The notes: a model not told the origin generated them from the sequence alone. 52,265 bases of DNA from Lentisphaerae bacterium ADurb.Bin242 (GCA_002069785.1 MWCA01000033.1:1-52265); one strand, 5' to 3'. Positions 7,767 through 15,451 are shown, counted from the first letter of the stretch. Numbers and translations are program-made.

Positions 7767-8178
7767 GTTACAAATCCTGTTACAAGTCTGTTACAGTTCC
7801 CGGACGACTTGTAACAGCCCCCCGGAACCACACCTCCGCCCCCTCAGCCGGGTCCGTTACAAGTCCTGTTACAGTTCCTGGCTGACTTGTAACAGCTTTC
7901 CGGGAAACACATATAATTGCCTCAAATCATGGTAGTTACAAATCCTGTTACAAGTCTGTTACAGTTCCCGGACGACTTGTAACAGCCCCCGTGTAACCGT
8001 CTCTCCGTTACCGATCCGGAGGGCTTTTCTGCCCCCCCGGAATACCCCCTCAACGCCCCGGCCTGTTACAATTGCCGTTATTTCGTGTAACAGCCTGCTG
8101 AAATTTTGAAATTTTTAACCTTTGACTATCAACGAGTTATAAAATCGGATTCCGTTACAGTCGTTTTTTCGTGTAACA
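7767..8178. repeat. Iteron array of TGTTACA/TGTAACA words
   Basis: The gene-free stretch 7686-8238 holds at least ten GTTACA words (7767, 7779, 7790, 7856, 7868, 7935, 7947, 7958, 8065, 8154) and six TGTAAC words (7810, 7888, 7978, 7992, 8086, 8172). Within units the forward words are 11 or 12 bases apart, about one helical turn. Units pair into inverted repeats, for example an 11-bp TGTTACAAGTC (7778-7788) with GACTTGTAACA (7806-7816). A 56-bp unit (7767-7822) recurs perfectly at 7935-7990. The layout fits cooperative protein binding at a replication origin or a strong regulatory site. Confidence 0.88.
8100..8148. other. AT-rich stretch inside the iteron array (possible unwinding element)
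   Basis: A stretch rich in A/T (GAAATTTTGAAATTTTTAAC and onward to TTATAAAATCGG) in a GC-rich phage, set between the last two iteron pairs. Origins with iterons commonly carry such an easily melted segment. It may also hold the promoter of the sigma gene at 8239. Confidence 0.45.
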
Positions 8179-8238
8179 ACCGGGATTGGTCGAGCCCAAC
8201 GCAATGATGCGGCGGGCGAAAAACCCAAGGAGATAAAA

Positions 8239-8778
8239 ATGGGTGCGATCAATTTCAATGATGTGTACGCCGACGCAAGTGTCCGCAATGCCGTGGAAGT
8301 GGTAACCGAACAGCAGATCAGAAAGATCCCGTCTCTGGCTCTTTACCGGGATGACATTCAGCAGGAACTCTGGATCTGCATTGCCAAAGCCTTGGAGAAA
8401 TTCGACTCGAGACACCAGTGTTCTTTGCAGACGTTCCTCGACAATGTGATCGAAAGACGGGTCATCAACATCTGCCAGCATTTCATCTCCGTGCATGGCC
8501 TCTTTTCCGGGACCGTTCACGATGTCAACGAGGATTCTCCCGCATTTGCACGGGACAGTGTTCGGCTGGCCGAGTTGCGGATGGACCTCGCGGTAGTGTT
8601 GGCACGGCTCACCCCGGCTCAACGCCAGATCTGTGAGCAAATCATGGACGGGAAGTCTTTGAGAACCATCGCAAAAGAGCTCGGCGTTTCAGATTCTTCC
8701 TTCTTTTTCCTCTACATCCAGCCCATCCGGGACGAGTTTCGGAAAGAAAAAATGGAAAAATATTTGAATTTTTACTGA
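8239..8778 (+). CDS. Phage-encoded sigma-70-family factor (ECF-like)
   Basis: A 179-residue protein with the two-domain layout of small sigma factors. Region 2 lies at about residues 35-85 (RDDIQQELWICIAKALEKFD, then QTFLDNVIERRVINICQH). After a linker, region 4 lies at about 120-170 (RLTPAQRQICEQIMDGKSLR, then TIAKELGVSD and its recognition helix). Such factors redirect RNA polymerase to phage promoters. An AAGGAG lies 7 bases upstream of the ATG. Its last codons lie inside copy B of the 49-bp repeat, so gene and candidate target promoter are physically joined. An HTH regulator without polymerase contact is less likely but possible. Confidence 0.75.
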   Translation: MGAINFNDVYADASVRNAVEVVTEQQIRKIPSLALYRDDIQQELWICIAKALEKFDSRHQCSLQTFLDNVIERRVINICQHFISVHGLFSGTVHDVNEDSPAFARDSVRLAELRMDLAVVLARLTPAQRQICEQIMDGKSLRTIAKELGVSDSSFFFLYIQPIRDEFRKEKMEKYLNFY

Positions 8779-8816
8779 GCGTTTTCAAAAAAAACCTGAA
8801 TAAAGGGGTTGGAAGG
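8768..8816 (+). repeat. 49-bp inverted repeat, copy B (candidate shared phage promoter)
   Basis: Copy B reads rightward and differs from the reverse complement of 4302-4350 at a single base. It overlaps the last codons and stop of the sigma gene and ends 31 bases before the first gene of the rightward replication operon. Conservation over 49 bases, including a gene end, points to a selected site or a recent copying event. Confidence 0.82.
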
Positions 8817-8847
8817 ACCAATCGCAAAAACGAAAGGCAAAGACACC

Positions 8848-9651
8848 ATGAACACCAATTTCATCATCCATGAACCGGCGGGCGAATACCACGCCCGCAG
8901 CCGTAAAGGGGAATTCATGTCCAGCCATCTGCTGGCCGACTTCCGGGAATCCCCCGCACTCTATAATAAGGAAGTAAAGGGCGAGATCGAGCAGAAAGAC
9001 ACGCCCGCCTTCGTTCTGGGCCGGGCCGCCCACAGTCTGATCCTGGAAGGCCGCACCGCTTTCGACCGCGACTTCGTGGTCACGGACGGTCCGGTCAACC
9101 CCCGCACCGGCGAACCTTATGGTGCGAAGACCAAGGCGTATGCCGACTGGCTGGCTTCGCAGGAGCGGGAGGTCGTTTCCGGCAAGGACTACGATTTCAT
9201 TCTCAAACTCCAGCGGAGTGTCCACCTCCACGCCGCCGCGTCGGAACTGCTCGCCAGCGGCGAAGCCGAGGGTGTGGTTCGCGCCGAATACTGCGGCGTG
9301 CCGTGCCAGATCAGAATGGACTGGTTCTCCCCGGAGTCCGGGCTGGTGGACCTGAAGACCTGCGACAGCCTGAAGTGGTTCGAAGCAGACTGCCGCCGCT
9401 ACGGATACATCTTCCAGCTGGCCTTTTACCGGGCCGTCATCCGCGTCGTGACCGGCGTCACTGTCCCGATCCACATCATCGCGGTCGAGAAGAACGAGCC
9501 CTTCGCCACCGGCGTGTGGCAACTCACCGGCGACGTCCTTGACACGGCCGAGCGGATCAACGAGGCCGCGCTGGAACGTTACAAGAAGTGCCTCTACACC
9601 GGCATCTGGCCCACCGGTTACGAGGAAATCCGCCTGATCGACAGCCTTTAA
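8848..9651 (+). CDS. RecE-like PD-(D/E)XK exonuclease (DUF3799)
   Basis: A 267-residue protein similar to the exodeoxyribonuclease VIII PDDEXK domain. Seen are the N-terminal GEYHARSRKGEFMSSHLLAD and ESPALYNKE pattern, FVLGRAAHSLILEG (conserved G-x-A-x-H), and the nuclease core IRMDWFSPESGLVDLKTCDS, with D, D and K as expected metal ligands and catalytic residues. It would resect double-stranded ends for single-strand annealing or feed repair. The ATG at 8848 keeps the conserved YHA motif that a start at 8917 would lose. It is the first gene of the rightward operon. Confidence 0.85.
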   Translation: MNTNFIIHEPAGEYHARSRKGEFMSSHLLADFRESPALYNKEVKGEIEQKDTPAFVLGRAAHSLILEGRTAFDRDFVVTDGPVNPRTGEPYGAKTKAYADWLASQEREVVSGKDYDFILKLQRSVHLHAAASELLASGEAEGVVRAEYCGVPCQIRMDWFSPESGLVDLKTCDSLKWFEADCRRYGYIFQLAFYRAVIRVVTGVTVPIHIIAVEKNEPFATGVWQLTGDVLDTAERINEAALERYKKCLYTGIWPTGYEEIRLIDSL

Positions 9652-9680
9652 TCCAGGATAACAACAAGGAGAAACACACT

Positions 9681-10454
9681 ATGGGTATGCTTGACACTAT
9701 CCAGTCGGGCCGTGAAAACCGGCCGCCCCGCATTATGATTTACGGCAGTGAGGGAGTCGGGAAATCGACCTTCGCCGCCTCTGCGCCGAACCCGATCTTC
9801 ATCCAGACCGAGGACGGCCTCGGCGAGCTCGACTGCCGTAAGTTCCCGCTGGCACACAGCCTCGCCGAAGTGCTGGCCCAGCTGACCGCGCTCCGCGACG
9901 AGCAGCACGACTTCCAGACGGTGGTCGTGGACTCCGCCGACTGGCTGGAGCGCCTGATCTTCGACGAAGTCTGCCGGGAATACGGCGTCCGGAACATCGA
10001 GAAAGCCGATGGCGGCTACGGGAAGGGATACACCCACGCCCTGACACACTGGCGCAAGGTGGTGACTCTGCTGCAGGAACTGCGGGACAAACGCGGAATG
10101 ATGGTGATTCTGGTCGCCCACGCCAAGGTCGAGCGCTTCGAAGATCCGGAGAACGCTGCCTACGACCGCTACACACCCCGGCTCCACAAGCACGCCGCGT
10201 CCCTGATCGCGGAGTGGGTCGACGCGGTCCTGTTCGCAAACAAGAAGTTCCGCGTCACCAAGGATGCTTCGGACCGGGCGATTGCCGCCCCTATCGGCGC
10301 GGACGGCGGCGAGCGGATCATCCGCACGGTCGGCAGCCCGGCGTGCATCGCCAAAAACAGATATGGTCTGCCGGGGGAAATCGCCCTGTCGTGGACCGCA
10401 TTCATCAACGCTTATCAGAAAACCCTGGAGGAAAAACATGGGAAAGTGCAGTGA
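9681..10454 (+). CDS. Sak4/RecA-like ATP-binding protein (AAA_24)
   Basis: A 257-residue P-loop protein. Walker A is GSEGVGKST (residues 22-30), and a Walker B-like TVVVDSADW lies near residue 80. A later HWRKVVTLLQELRDKRGMMV, then ILVAHAKVERFED, matches phage AAA_24 proteins (Sak4 type), which act with single-strand binding proteins in strand annealing. AAGGAG lies 9 bases before the ATG at 9681. It sits between the RecE-like nuclease and the DUF669 protein, an arrangement often seen in phage recombination modules. Confidence 0.88.
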   Translation: MGMLDTIQSGRENRPPRIMIYGSEGVGKSTFAASAPNPIFIQTEDGLGELDCRKFPLAHSLAEVLAQLTALRDEQHDFQTVVVDSADWLERLIFDEVCREYGVRNIEKADGGYGKGYTHALTHWRKVVTLLQELRDKRGMMVILVAHAKVERFEDPENAAYDRYTPRLHKHAASLIAEWVDAVLFANKKFRVTKDASDRAIAAPIGADGGERIIRTVGSPACIAKNRYGLPGEIALSWTAFINAYQKTLEEKHGKVQ

Positions 10455-10581
10455 GAAGTGCGAAATCTACAGCCGCGTGACCGGTTACTATCGGCCGGTC
10501 AGCAACTGGAACAAGGGAAAACAGGCCGAATTCAAGGACAGGAAGATGTTCGAGGTGGAAAAGAAATGTCCGAAAAAATAA
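10438..10581 (+). CDS. 47-residue NrdD-tail-like protein (glycyl-radical loop)
   Basis: A tiny gene with a perfect GGAGG 6 bases upstream of its ATG, overlapping the previous gene by 17 bases. The sequence CEIYSRVTGYYRPVSNWNKG is very close to the extreme C-terminus of anaerobic ribonucleotide reductase NrdD, where the Gly of the RVxGY motif (here Gly16) carries the radical. Cys4, Cys8 and Cys44 could bind metal. Stand-alone glycyl-radical spare parts exist (YfiD/GrcA), so a repair or regulatory role is conceivable; no other NrdD part is present in the window. The family assignment is by motif. Confidence 0.72.
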   Translation: MGKCSEKCEIYSRVTGYYRPVSNWNKGKQAEFKDRKMFEVEKKCPKK

Positions 10582-10790
10582 TCACCGCGAACCGGCCGCT
10601 GACCTGCGATCTCTGCGGGCACACCATCCCGCAGGGAAGCAAATGCCGCCTGATCCGTGACGATTTCATGCCGTCTCTGATCTACTTCGAGCATCTGAAC
10701 TGCCCGTCAGGACCGGCCGTCGCCCAGCAGAACCACATCCCGAACAAACCCGTAATCAACAACCGTCAGCCGCTGCCCGCGCTGGCGTAA
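10566..10790 (+). CDS. Small CxxC zinc-binding phage protein
   Basis: A 74-residue protein, MSEKIITANRPLTCDLCGHT with a later KCRLIRDDF and NCPSG. The CDLC pair plus two single cysteines fits a small treble-clef or zinc-ribbon fold. GAGGTGG lies upstream, and the ATG at 10566 is inside the end of the preceding gene, so translation is coupled. The C-terminal 25 residues are Asn/Pro/Gln-rich and probably disordered. The function is unknown. Confidence 0.68.
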   Translation: MSEKIITANRPLTCDLCGHTIPQGSKCRLIRDDFMPSLIYFEHLNCPSGPAVAQQNHIPNKPVINNRQPLPALA

Positions 10791-10808
10791 CTCAGGAGAA
10801 AACACATC

Positions 10809-11303
10809 ATGGCTACCATCAATTTCAACGCCAACGAAGTCGAACCCAGCGTCGGGTTCGAAGCAATCCCGGCCGGGAAATACCAGGCTGTCATCGTCGA
10901 TTCGGATATGAAGCCGAACAAGGCCGGAACTGGCGAATACCTGCAGCTGGAATTCGAGGTCATCGAAGGGGAATTCAAGGGGCGCAAACTCTGGACGCGC
11001 CTGAATCTCCACAATCCGAACCCGGATGCCGTCCGGATGGCGCAGGCCGACCTCTCGGCGATCTGCCACGCCGTCAACGTCATCCAGCCGGGCGACTCCG
11101 TCGAGCTGCACAATCTGCCGCTGACCATCACGGTCAAGTGCCGCAAGACCCCGGACGGCGAGATAGTGAACGACATCAAGGGCTACGCCGCCAAAGCCTC
11201 GGCCGCAGGAGCCGCCGCAGCGCCCGCAACGTCCGCCGCCGCTCCCCAGCAGCCGTCCCAGCAGGGAACCGCGCCGTCAGCCCCGCCGTGGGCGCGGCAA
11301 TGA
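10809..11303 (+). CDS. DUF669 protein, probable single-strand-binding partner
   Basis: A 164-residue protein. The core (residues 1-130) has the DUF669 signature: FEAIPAGKYQAVIVDSDMK, GEYLQLEFEVIEGEFKGRKL and RLNLHNPNPDAVRMAQADLS. The C-terminal 35 residues are Ala/Pro/Gln-rich and end in PPWARQ, the kind of flexible acidic-free tail seen in phage SSB-like proteins. DUF669 genes regularly sit beside AAA_24 ATPases, as here. It probably coats single-stranded DNA for replication or annealing. Confidence 0.85.
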   Translation: MATINFNANEVEPSVGFEAIPAGKYQAVIVDSDMKPNKAGTGEYLQLEFEVIEGEFKGRKLWTRLNLHNPNPDAVRMAQADLSAICHAVNVIQPGDSVELHNLPLTITVKCRKTPDGEIVNDIKGYAAKASAAGAAAAPATSAAAPQQPSQQGTAPSAPPWARQ

Positions 11304-11707
11304 CGGCGGAGTTCGAACTGCCGTGGCCGCCCAGCGTGAATCACTACTACCGGCACGTGGGACCGCGAGTTTTGATCTCGCGTGACGGCAGGAGATACCG
11401 CGAGCAGGTCGTCGCCCGGTTCAAGAATGATCGGGTGGCGAAATACACCGGGCCGGTGGAACTCGACATCGAACTCTATCCCCCGGATAATCGGCGGCGG
11501 GACGTGGACAACAGTCTCAAATGTCTGCTGGACACGTTCACTCACGCGGGACTTTACGAGGATGACAGTCAGATTCACCGGCTGATCATCACCAAACGCG
11601 AACCGATGCCCCCTGACGGGCTGGCATACATAAGGATCAAAGAATGGAACGCAGACAGAACGGCGGCCAGCGCCGCAAAATCGTGCAGGACTACCTCGCT
11701 GGCATAA
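11300..11707 (+). CDS. rusA: RusA-family Holliday-junction resolvase
   Basis: A 135-residue protein with the RusA signature: LPWPPSVNHYYRHVG at the N-terminus, the acidic motif RRRDVDNSLKCLLDTF (Asp68, Asp70) and YEDDSQIHRLIITKR (Asp88/89). These acids bind the metal that cuts four-way junctions. The start codon overlaps the previous stop as ATGA, typical of coupled phage genes. The last 20 residues run into the next gene and look like read-through sequence rather than conserved fold. Confidence 0.92.
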   Translation: MTAEFELPWPPSVNHYYRHVGPRVLISRDGRRYREQVVARFKNDRVAKYTGPVELDIELYPPDNRRRDVDNSLKCLLDTFTHAGLYEDDSQIHRLIITKREPMPPDGLAYIRIKEWNADRTAASAAKSCRTTSLA

Positions 11708-11868
11708 GCGACGATCAGGAACGGCTCGTGTGTTACCTGTATGTTCACAACTACGATGACTACGAGATACGCCGGTTCATGCGGATCGCGCAGAAGCGGC
11801 TGAACACGATCAAGGCGGCAATTCGCCGCCACCTGATCGCGGCAGGCATCCAGACGGCGGAGGCTTGA
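11644..11868 (+). CDS. Small helical HTH-like phage protein
   Basis: A 74-residue basic, helical protein. Residues 20-65 (SDDQERLVCYLYVHNYDDYE, then IRRFMRIAQKRLNTIKAAIR) resemble a sigma region 4 or HTH fold that recognises DNA. It overlaps rusA by 64 bases in another frame and has AAGGATC upstream of the ATG. Similar short sigma-4-like proteins in phages act as late regulators (ArpU-like), but this assignment is weak. Confidence 0.6.
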   Translation: MERRQNGGQRRKIVQDYLAGISDDQERLVCYLYVHNYDDYEIRRFMRIAQKRLNTIKAAIRRHLIAAGIQTAEA

Positions 11869-11870
11869 AA

Positions 11871-13637
11871 ATGGACCTTCGACCGTATCAGGCGGAGGCG
11901 GTCGAAGCGGTATATCGGCACTTGCGGGAGAAGGACAATAATCCGTGCATTGTGCTCCCCACCGGGACGGGAAAGTCCGTGGTGATCGCAAAGATCGTTT
12001 CCGATTCCGTCCAGCAATGGCACGGGCGGGTGCTCATCTTGGCCCATGTGAAGGAACTCTTGGAACAAAACTCCGGCAAAGTTAAGGCGTTCTGCCCGGA
12101 CATCCCGATGGGGATCTTCTCGGCCGGTCTGAAGTCCCGCGACACCGAGGAGCCGGTGATCGTGGCGGGCATCCAGAGTGTGTATAACAAGGCGTGTGAT
12201 CTGGGCGCATTCGACCTCATTATCGTGGACGAGGCACACCTCATCGCCCCAGACGGGGATGGAATGTACAGGACCTTCCTCAAGGATATGAAGGTCATAA
12301 ATCCGCACGTCCGGGTGATCGGCCTCACGGCAACACCGTTCCGGCTCAAGGGCGGACTGATCTGTCAGCCGGAGAACATCCTGAACGAAGTGTGCTACGA
12401 GGCGGGACTCAAGGAGATGATCGCGCAGGGCTATCTGTCCCCGCTCATCTCCAAGGCCGGGAAAACCGAGGCAAATCTGGACGATTTGCACATCCGGGGC
12501 GGCGAGTTCATCGGCGAGGAGATGGCGGCGGCGATGGACAACGAGGCAATCGTGTCCTCGGCCTGCCGGGAAATCGTGGACCTGACCAGGGACAGAAAGT
12601 CGGTGCTGATCTTCACGACCAGCGTGGAGCATTGCAAACACGTCGCGGAGAAAATACAAGGGTATTCCGGTCAGGAATGCGCCATTGTGACCGGCGAGAC
12701 TTCCGCAGGGGAGCGAGCCGAGATCATCGCCCGGTTTAAGGGTGAATTGGTTCCCGCCGACTTGTTTGGGCAGACGAAACCGCAGCTCAAGTTTCTGGCG
12801 AACGTGAACGTCCTGACCACGGGCTTCGACGCGCCGAATACCGACTGCGTGGTGCTGCTCAGGCCGACCAACTCGGCCGGGCTGCTGATCCAGATGGTCG
12901 GCAGAGGCACACGGCTCTCGCCCCAGACCGGCAAGACGGACTGCCTCGTTTTGGACTACGGAGGCAACATCCTCAGACACGGGCCGGTGGACATGATCCG
13001 GGTCAAGGAACCCGGCGCTGGAAAAGGCGGCGAAGCCCCGGCGAAGAAGTGTCCGAAGTGTCTGGCCCTGATCCACGCGGCCTACGCGAAATGTCCGCAG
13101 TGCGGATTCGAGTTCCCGCCGTCCGAGAAGAGCAATCTCTCGGACAAAGCGTCCTCGGCGGGGATCATCTCCGGGCAGATCGACTACACCGACTATGATG
13201 TGCAGGACGTCTATTATTGCGTCCACGAAAAGCGGCACGCCGAGCCGGGAACGCCGCGCACCATGCGGATCGACTATCAGGTTGGATTCGATGAGTTCAA
13301 ATCGGAGTGGGTCTGCCCGGAGCACACAGGCTACGCGAGAGACAAGTTCCTGAAGTGGTGGCGCGAGCGTGCCGCGCTCGGCTGCCCGATCCCGAGCACC
13401 GCACGGGAGGCCGTCGCTCTGGCGAATCAGGGCCTTCTTGCCGCCCCGGAACGCATCACCGTGCGCTCTGTCGCCGGGGAAAAGTTCGACCGCATCACCC
13501 GATGGGTCTTGAAAGACCGCCCCGTCATGCGGGAGCCGGGTGATGATTCCGCCGAGATCGGAGAGGAGTATCCCTCCAACAGTCCCGGCGATCTGGGTGT
13601 GTCTCCGGATTTCGGTCCGGACGATATACCGTTCTGA
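11871..13637 (+). CDS. DEAD/DEAH-box (SF2) helicase
   Basis: A 588-residue superfamily 2 helicase. Motifs in order are the Q-like LRPYQAEAVEAV, Walker A PTGTGKS (about residues 30-36), DEAH at 120-123, LTATPFRLKGG (motif III), NVLTTGFDAPNTD (motif V) and QMVGRGTRLSP (motif VI). A zinc ribbon follows: CPKC, then CPQCGFEFP. The C-terminal 180 residues resemble the extra domain of phage helicases in DUF669 operons. The ATG at 11871 is preferred (GGAGG upstream) to the TTG two codons earlier. It probably unwinds forks or recombination intermediates. Confidence 0.93.
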   Translation: MDLRPYQAEAVEAVYRHLREKDNNPCIVLPTGTGKSVVIAKIVSDSVQQWHGRVLILAHVKELLEQNSGKVKAFCPDIPMGIFSAGLKSRDTEEPVIVAGIQSVYNKACDLGAFDLIIVDEAHLIAPDGDGMYRTFLKDMKVINPHVRVIGLTATPFRLKGGLICQPENILNEVCYEAGLKEMIAQGYLSPLISKAGKTEANLDDLHIRGGEFIGEEMAAAMDNEAIVSSACREIVDLTRDRKSVLIFTTSVEHCKHVAEKIQGYSGQECAIVTGETSAGERAEIIARFKGELVPADLFGQTKPQLKFLANVNVLTTGFDAPNTDCVVLLRPTNSAGLLIQMVGRGTRLSPQTGKTDCLVLDYGGNILRHGPVDMIRVKEPGAGKGGEAPAKKCPKCLALIHAAYAKCPQCGFEFPPSEKSNLSDKASSAGIISGQIDYTDYDVQDVYYCVHEKRHAEPGTPRTMRIDYQVGFDEFKSEWVCPEHTGYARDKFLKWWRERAALGCPIPSTAREAVALANQGLLAAPERITVRSVAGEKFDRITRWVLKDRPVMREPGDDSAEIGEEYPSNSPGDLGVSPDFGPDDIPF

Positions 13638-13661
13638 CAGCGGACACTATCCTGTCCGCTG
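13638..13661 (+). other. Hairpin between helicase and RNA ligase genes
   Basis: CAGCGGAC and GTCCGCTG form an 8-bp perfect stem with an 8-base loop, starting directly after the helicase stop. There is no T-run, so it is more likely a processing, stability or attenuation element than a full terminator. Confidence 0.45.
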
Positions 13662-13704
13662 ACCGCGAAAACACACAATAACAGTCAAAATACTGGAGAT
13701 TATC

Positions 13705-14775
13705 ATGCGCAAACTCGCATCCATTGTCACCATCAAAGAGGTGAAAGACATTCCCTGGAGCGACACCCTGTCGGTCGCGTCCATGCAAGGCAAAGGCTGG
13801 CAGGTCGTGATCGGGCGGGATTCCCTCAAGCCCGGCGACCGGGCCGTGTATTTCGAGATCGACTCCGCGTTGCCGCCGACCGACGCCCGGTTCGACTTCC
13901 TGAAGGAGAAGTGCCTCAAGACGTGGTCGCTCAACGGCGAAGTCCTCAAGCAGACCATCCGCATCAAAACGATGAAAATCCGGGGCGTGGTCAGTCAGGG
14001 CCTCCTGATGCCGCTGACCGAATTCCCCGAACTGGCGAACCTCCCGGACGGCGAAGACGTCACCGCTCGGCTGGGCGTGGAACACTACGACGAGGTCGCC
14101 GCCCCGTTCCGGGCTTTCGACGGGACGCTCCGGGTCTCCGGCGAAGTGCTGGGCGAGTTCCCCGAATTCATCCCGAAGACCGACGAAGAGCGCATCCAGA
14201 ACCTGACCGACTGCTTCGAGACCATGAAGGGAAAGCTGTTCGAAGTCACCAGCAAGGACGACGGCTGCTCCATGACGGTCTACTTCAGCCCGTCTCACTT
14301 CCCGACCGCCCCATTCGGCGTGTGCTCCCGGAACAAGAATCTGAAGGACACTGATACCAACAGTCTCTGGGAGATCGCCCGGAAGTATCAGCTTCCCTCC
14401 AAACTGGCGCACATCGGCCGCGAGCTGGCGTTTCAGGGCGAGTTCGTGGGGCCCGGCTGCAACGGGAACCGCGATCTTTACCGCGAGAGCGAGTGGCACG
14501 TCTTCCGGATCTGGGACATCGAGAGCGCCTGCTTCCTTCTGCCGGAGGAGCGCCGCGAACTTTGCCGGAGATACAAGATCCCGCACGTTCCGGTGATCGA
14601 GGAGGAATGTCCGGTGTTCGACCGCTTCCAGACCGTGGAGGAAATCCTCGCCTTCGCCGAGGGCAAGACCGTTCACGGTCACGAGCGCGAGGGGCTGGTG
14701 TTCAAGGAGGTCGGGACCGCTCATCCGTTCTCGTTCAAGGCCGTCAGCAATCGCTATCTTCTCAAACTCAAATAA
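13705..14775 (+). CDS. ATP-dependent RNA ligase, DRB0094 (Rnl5) family
   Basis: A 356-residue protein. The N-terminal 130 residues match the OB-like domain of the Deinococcus DRB0094 family (MRKLASIVTIKEVKDIPWSD, then YFEIDSALPPTD and SQGLLMPL). The ligase core carries the nucleotidyl-transfer motif KDDG with Lys184, a motif III-like REL-x-FQGEFVG, VFRIWDIES, and a late EGLVFKEV and FSFKAVSN (motifs IV and V). It would seal nicked or broken RNA, such as tRNAs cut by host defences. It has an upstream GGAG and stands in the replication operon. Confidence 0.88.
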   Translation: MRKLASIVTIKEVKDIPWSDTLSVASMQGKGWQVVIGRDSLKPGDRAVYFEIDSALPPTDARFDFLKEKCLKTWSLNGEVLKQTIRIKTMKIRGVVSQGLLMPLTEFPELANLPDGEDVTARLGVEHYDEVAAPFRAFDGTLRVSGEVLGEFPEFIPKTDEERIQNLTDCFETMKGKLFEVTSKDDGCSMTVYFSPSHFPTAPFGVCSRNKNLKDTDTNSLWEIARKYQLPSKLAHIGRELAFQGEFVGPGCNGNRDLYRESEWHVFRIWDIESACFLLPEERRELCRRYKIPHVPVIEEECPVFDRFQTVEEILAFAEGKTVHGHEREGLVFKEVGTAHPFSFKAVSNRYLLKLK

Positions 14776-14788
14776 CGGAGGCAACATC

Positions 14789-15013
14789 ATGGCAAGAGAC
14801 TTCACCGAGCAGATCGAGCGCTCCCGGCAGCGGCTGGCGAAATGCCTGAACCTGCTGGAAGCGGTGACCAACGAGCTGGAGTTCGTGTTCGAACGGAATC
14901 CGGACTGGAACTCGGAGATCAAGTATCAGATTGAGGAGGCGGCGTGCAAGCTCGGCTTCTCGCTGGCCACGCTGACCAACTGGTATGACGATGAACCCGA
15001 AGAACAGGAGTGA
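14789..15013 (+). CDS. Small helical phage protein, unknown
   Basis: A 74-residue acidic, helical protein (MARDFTEQIERSRQRLAKCL, then NLLEAVTNELEFVFE) with a good GGAGG before its ATG. The helix pattern suggests a coiled coil or dimer. It lies 13 bases after the RNA ligase gene and belongs to the same transcript. No family is recognised. Confidence 0.62.
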   Translation: MARDFTEQIERSRQRLAKCLNLLEAVTNELEFVFERNPDWNSEIKYQIEEAACKLGFSLATLTNWYDDEPEEQE

Positions 15014-15018
15014 CCCCG

Positions 15019-15450
15019 ATGTCCACACGAGGCGTTATCGCATTTGAGAACCCCGATGACAAGACCTGCCGGTCGATCTACGTCCACTTCGATATGTATC
15101 TGGACGGCGCGGGAATCACACTGACCCAGCACTACACCACGCCGGAGCGGGTCGAAAAACTGCTGGCGTTGGGCGGTCTGTCCGCACTCGGTGACAAACT
15201 GTCGAAAGACGATCCCGAACCGGACGCGCAGGACGTCTGCATCGCCTACCACCGCGACTACCACGAAGAATACGATGCCCCCGACGAATGGGAGTCCGCC
15301 GACAAATTGCTGGAACAGGCCCACCACATGTATTGGGCCGAATATGTGTATGTGTTCCGCAACGGCGAATGGGTATTCGACACCCCGTATCAGCCCAAAG
15401 GCTGGCGCTCGGTCAAACAGACACTTCAGGAACTTCAAGAGGAGAAATAA
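15019..15450 (+). CDS. Phage protein of unknown function
   Basis: A 143-residue acidic protein, MSTRGVIAFENPDDKTCRSI with YVHFDMYLDGAG, a central DVCIAYHRDYHEEYDAPDEW and a late EYVYVFRNGEWVFDTPYQPK. The mix of beta strands and aromatic residues suggests a compact enzyme-like or binding fold. The start is placed at the ATG at 15019, ten bases after AGGAG; a GTG at 15010 is less favoured. No family is recognised. Confidence 0.65.
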   Translation: MSTRGVIAFENPDDKTCRSIYVHFDMYLDGAGITLTQHYTTPERVEKLLALGGLSALGDKLSKDDPEPDAQDVCIAYHRDYHEEYDAPDEWESADKLLEQAHHMYWAEYVYVFRNGEWVFDTPYQPKGWRSVKQTLQELQEEK

Positions 15451-15451
15451 G

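Noticed and set aside
7522..7935. Open frame running through the iterons
   Set aside because: It overlaps the end of the zinc-ribbon gene, crosses the terminator and encodes repeat-derived sequence without a ribosome site.
7767..8178. Iteron array considered as a CRISPR array
   Set aside because: Repeats are 6-11 bases, occur in both orientations, have no equal-length unique spacers, and no cas gene is near.
4302..8816. The 49-bp inverted repeats as ends of an insertion sequence
   Set aside because: No transposase lies between them, no target duplication is visible, and copy B overlaps a phage gene end.
11760..13325. Long leftward frame opposite the helicase
   Set aside because: All helicase motifs are on the other strand, and this frame has none of its own.
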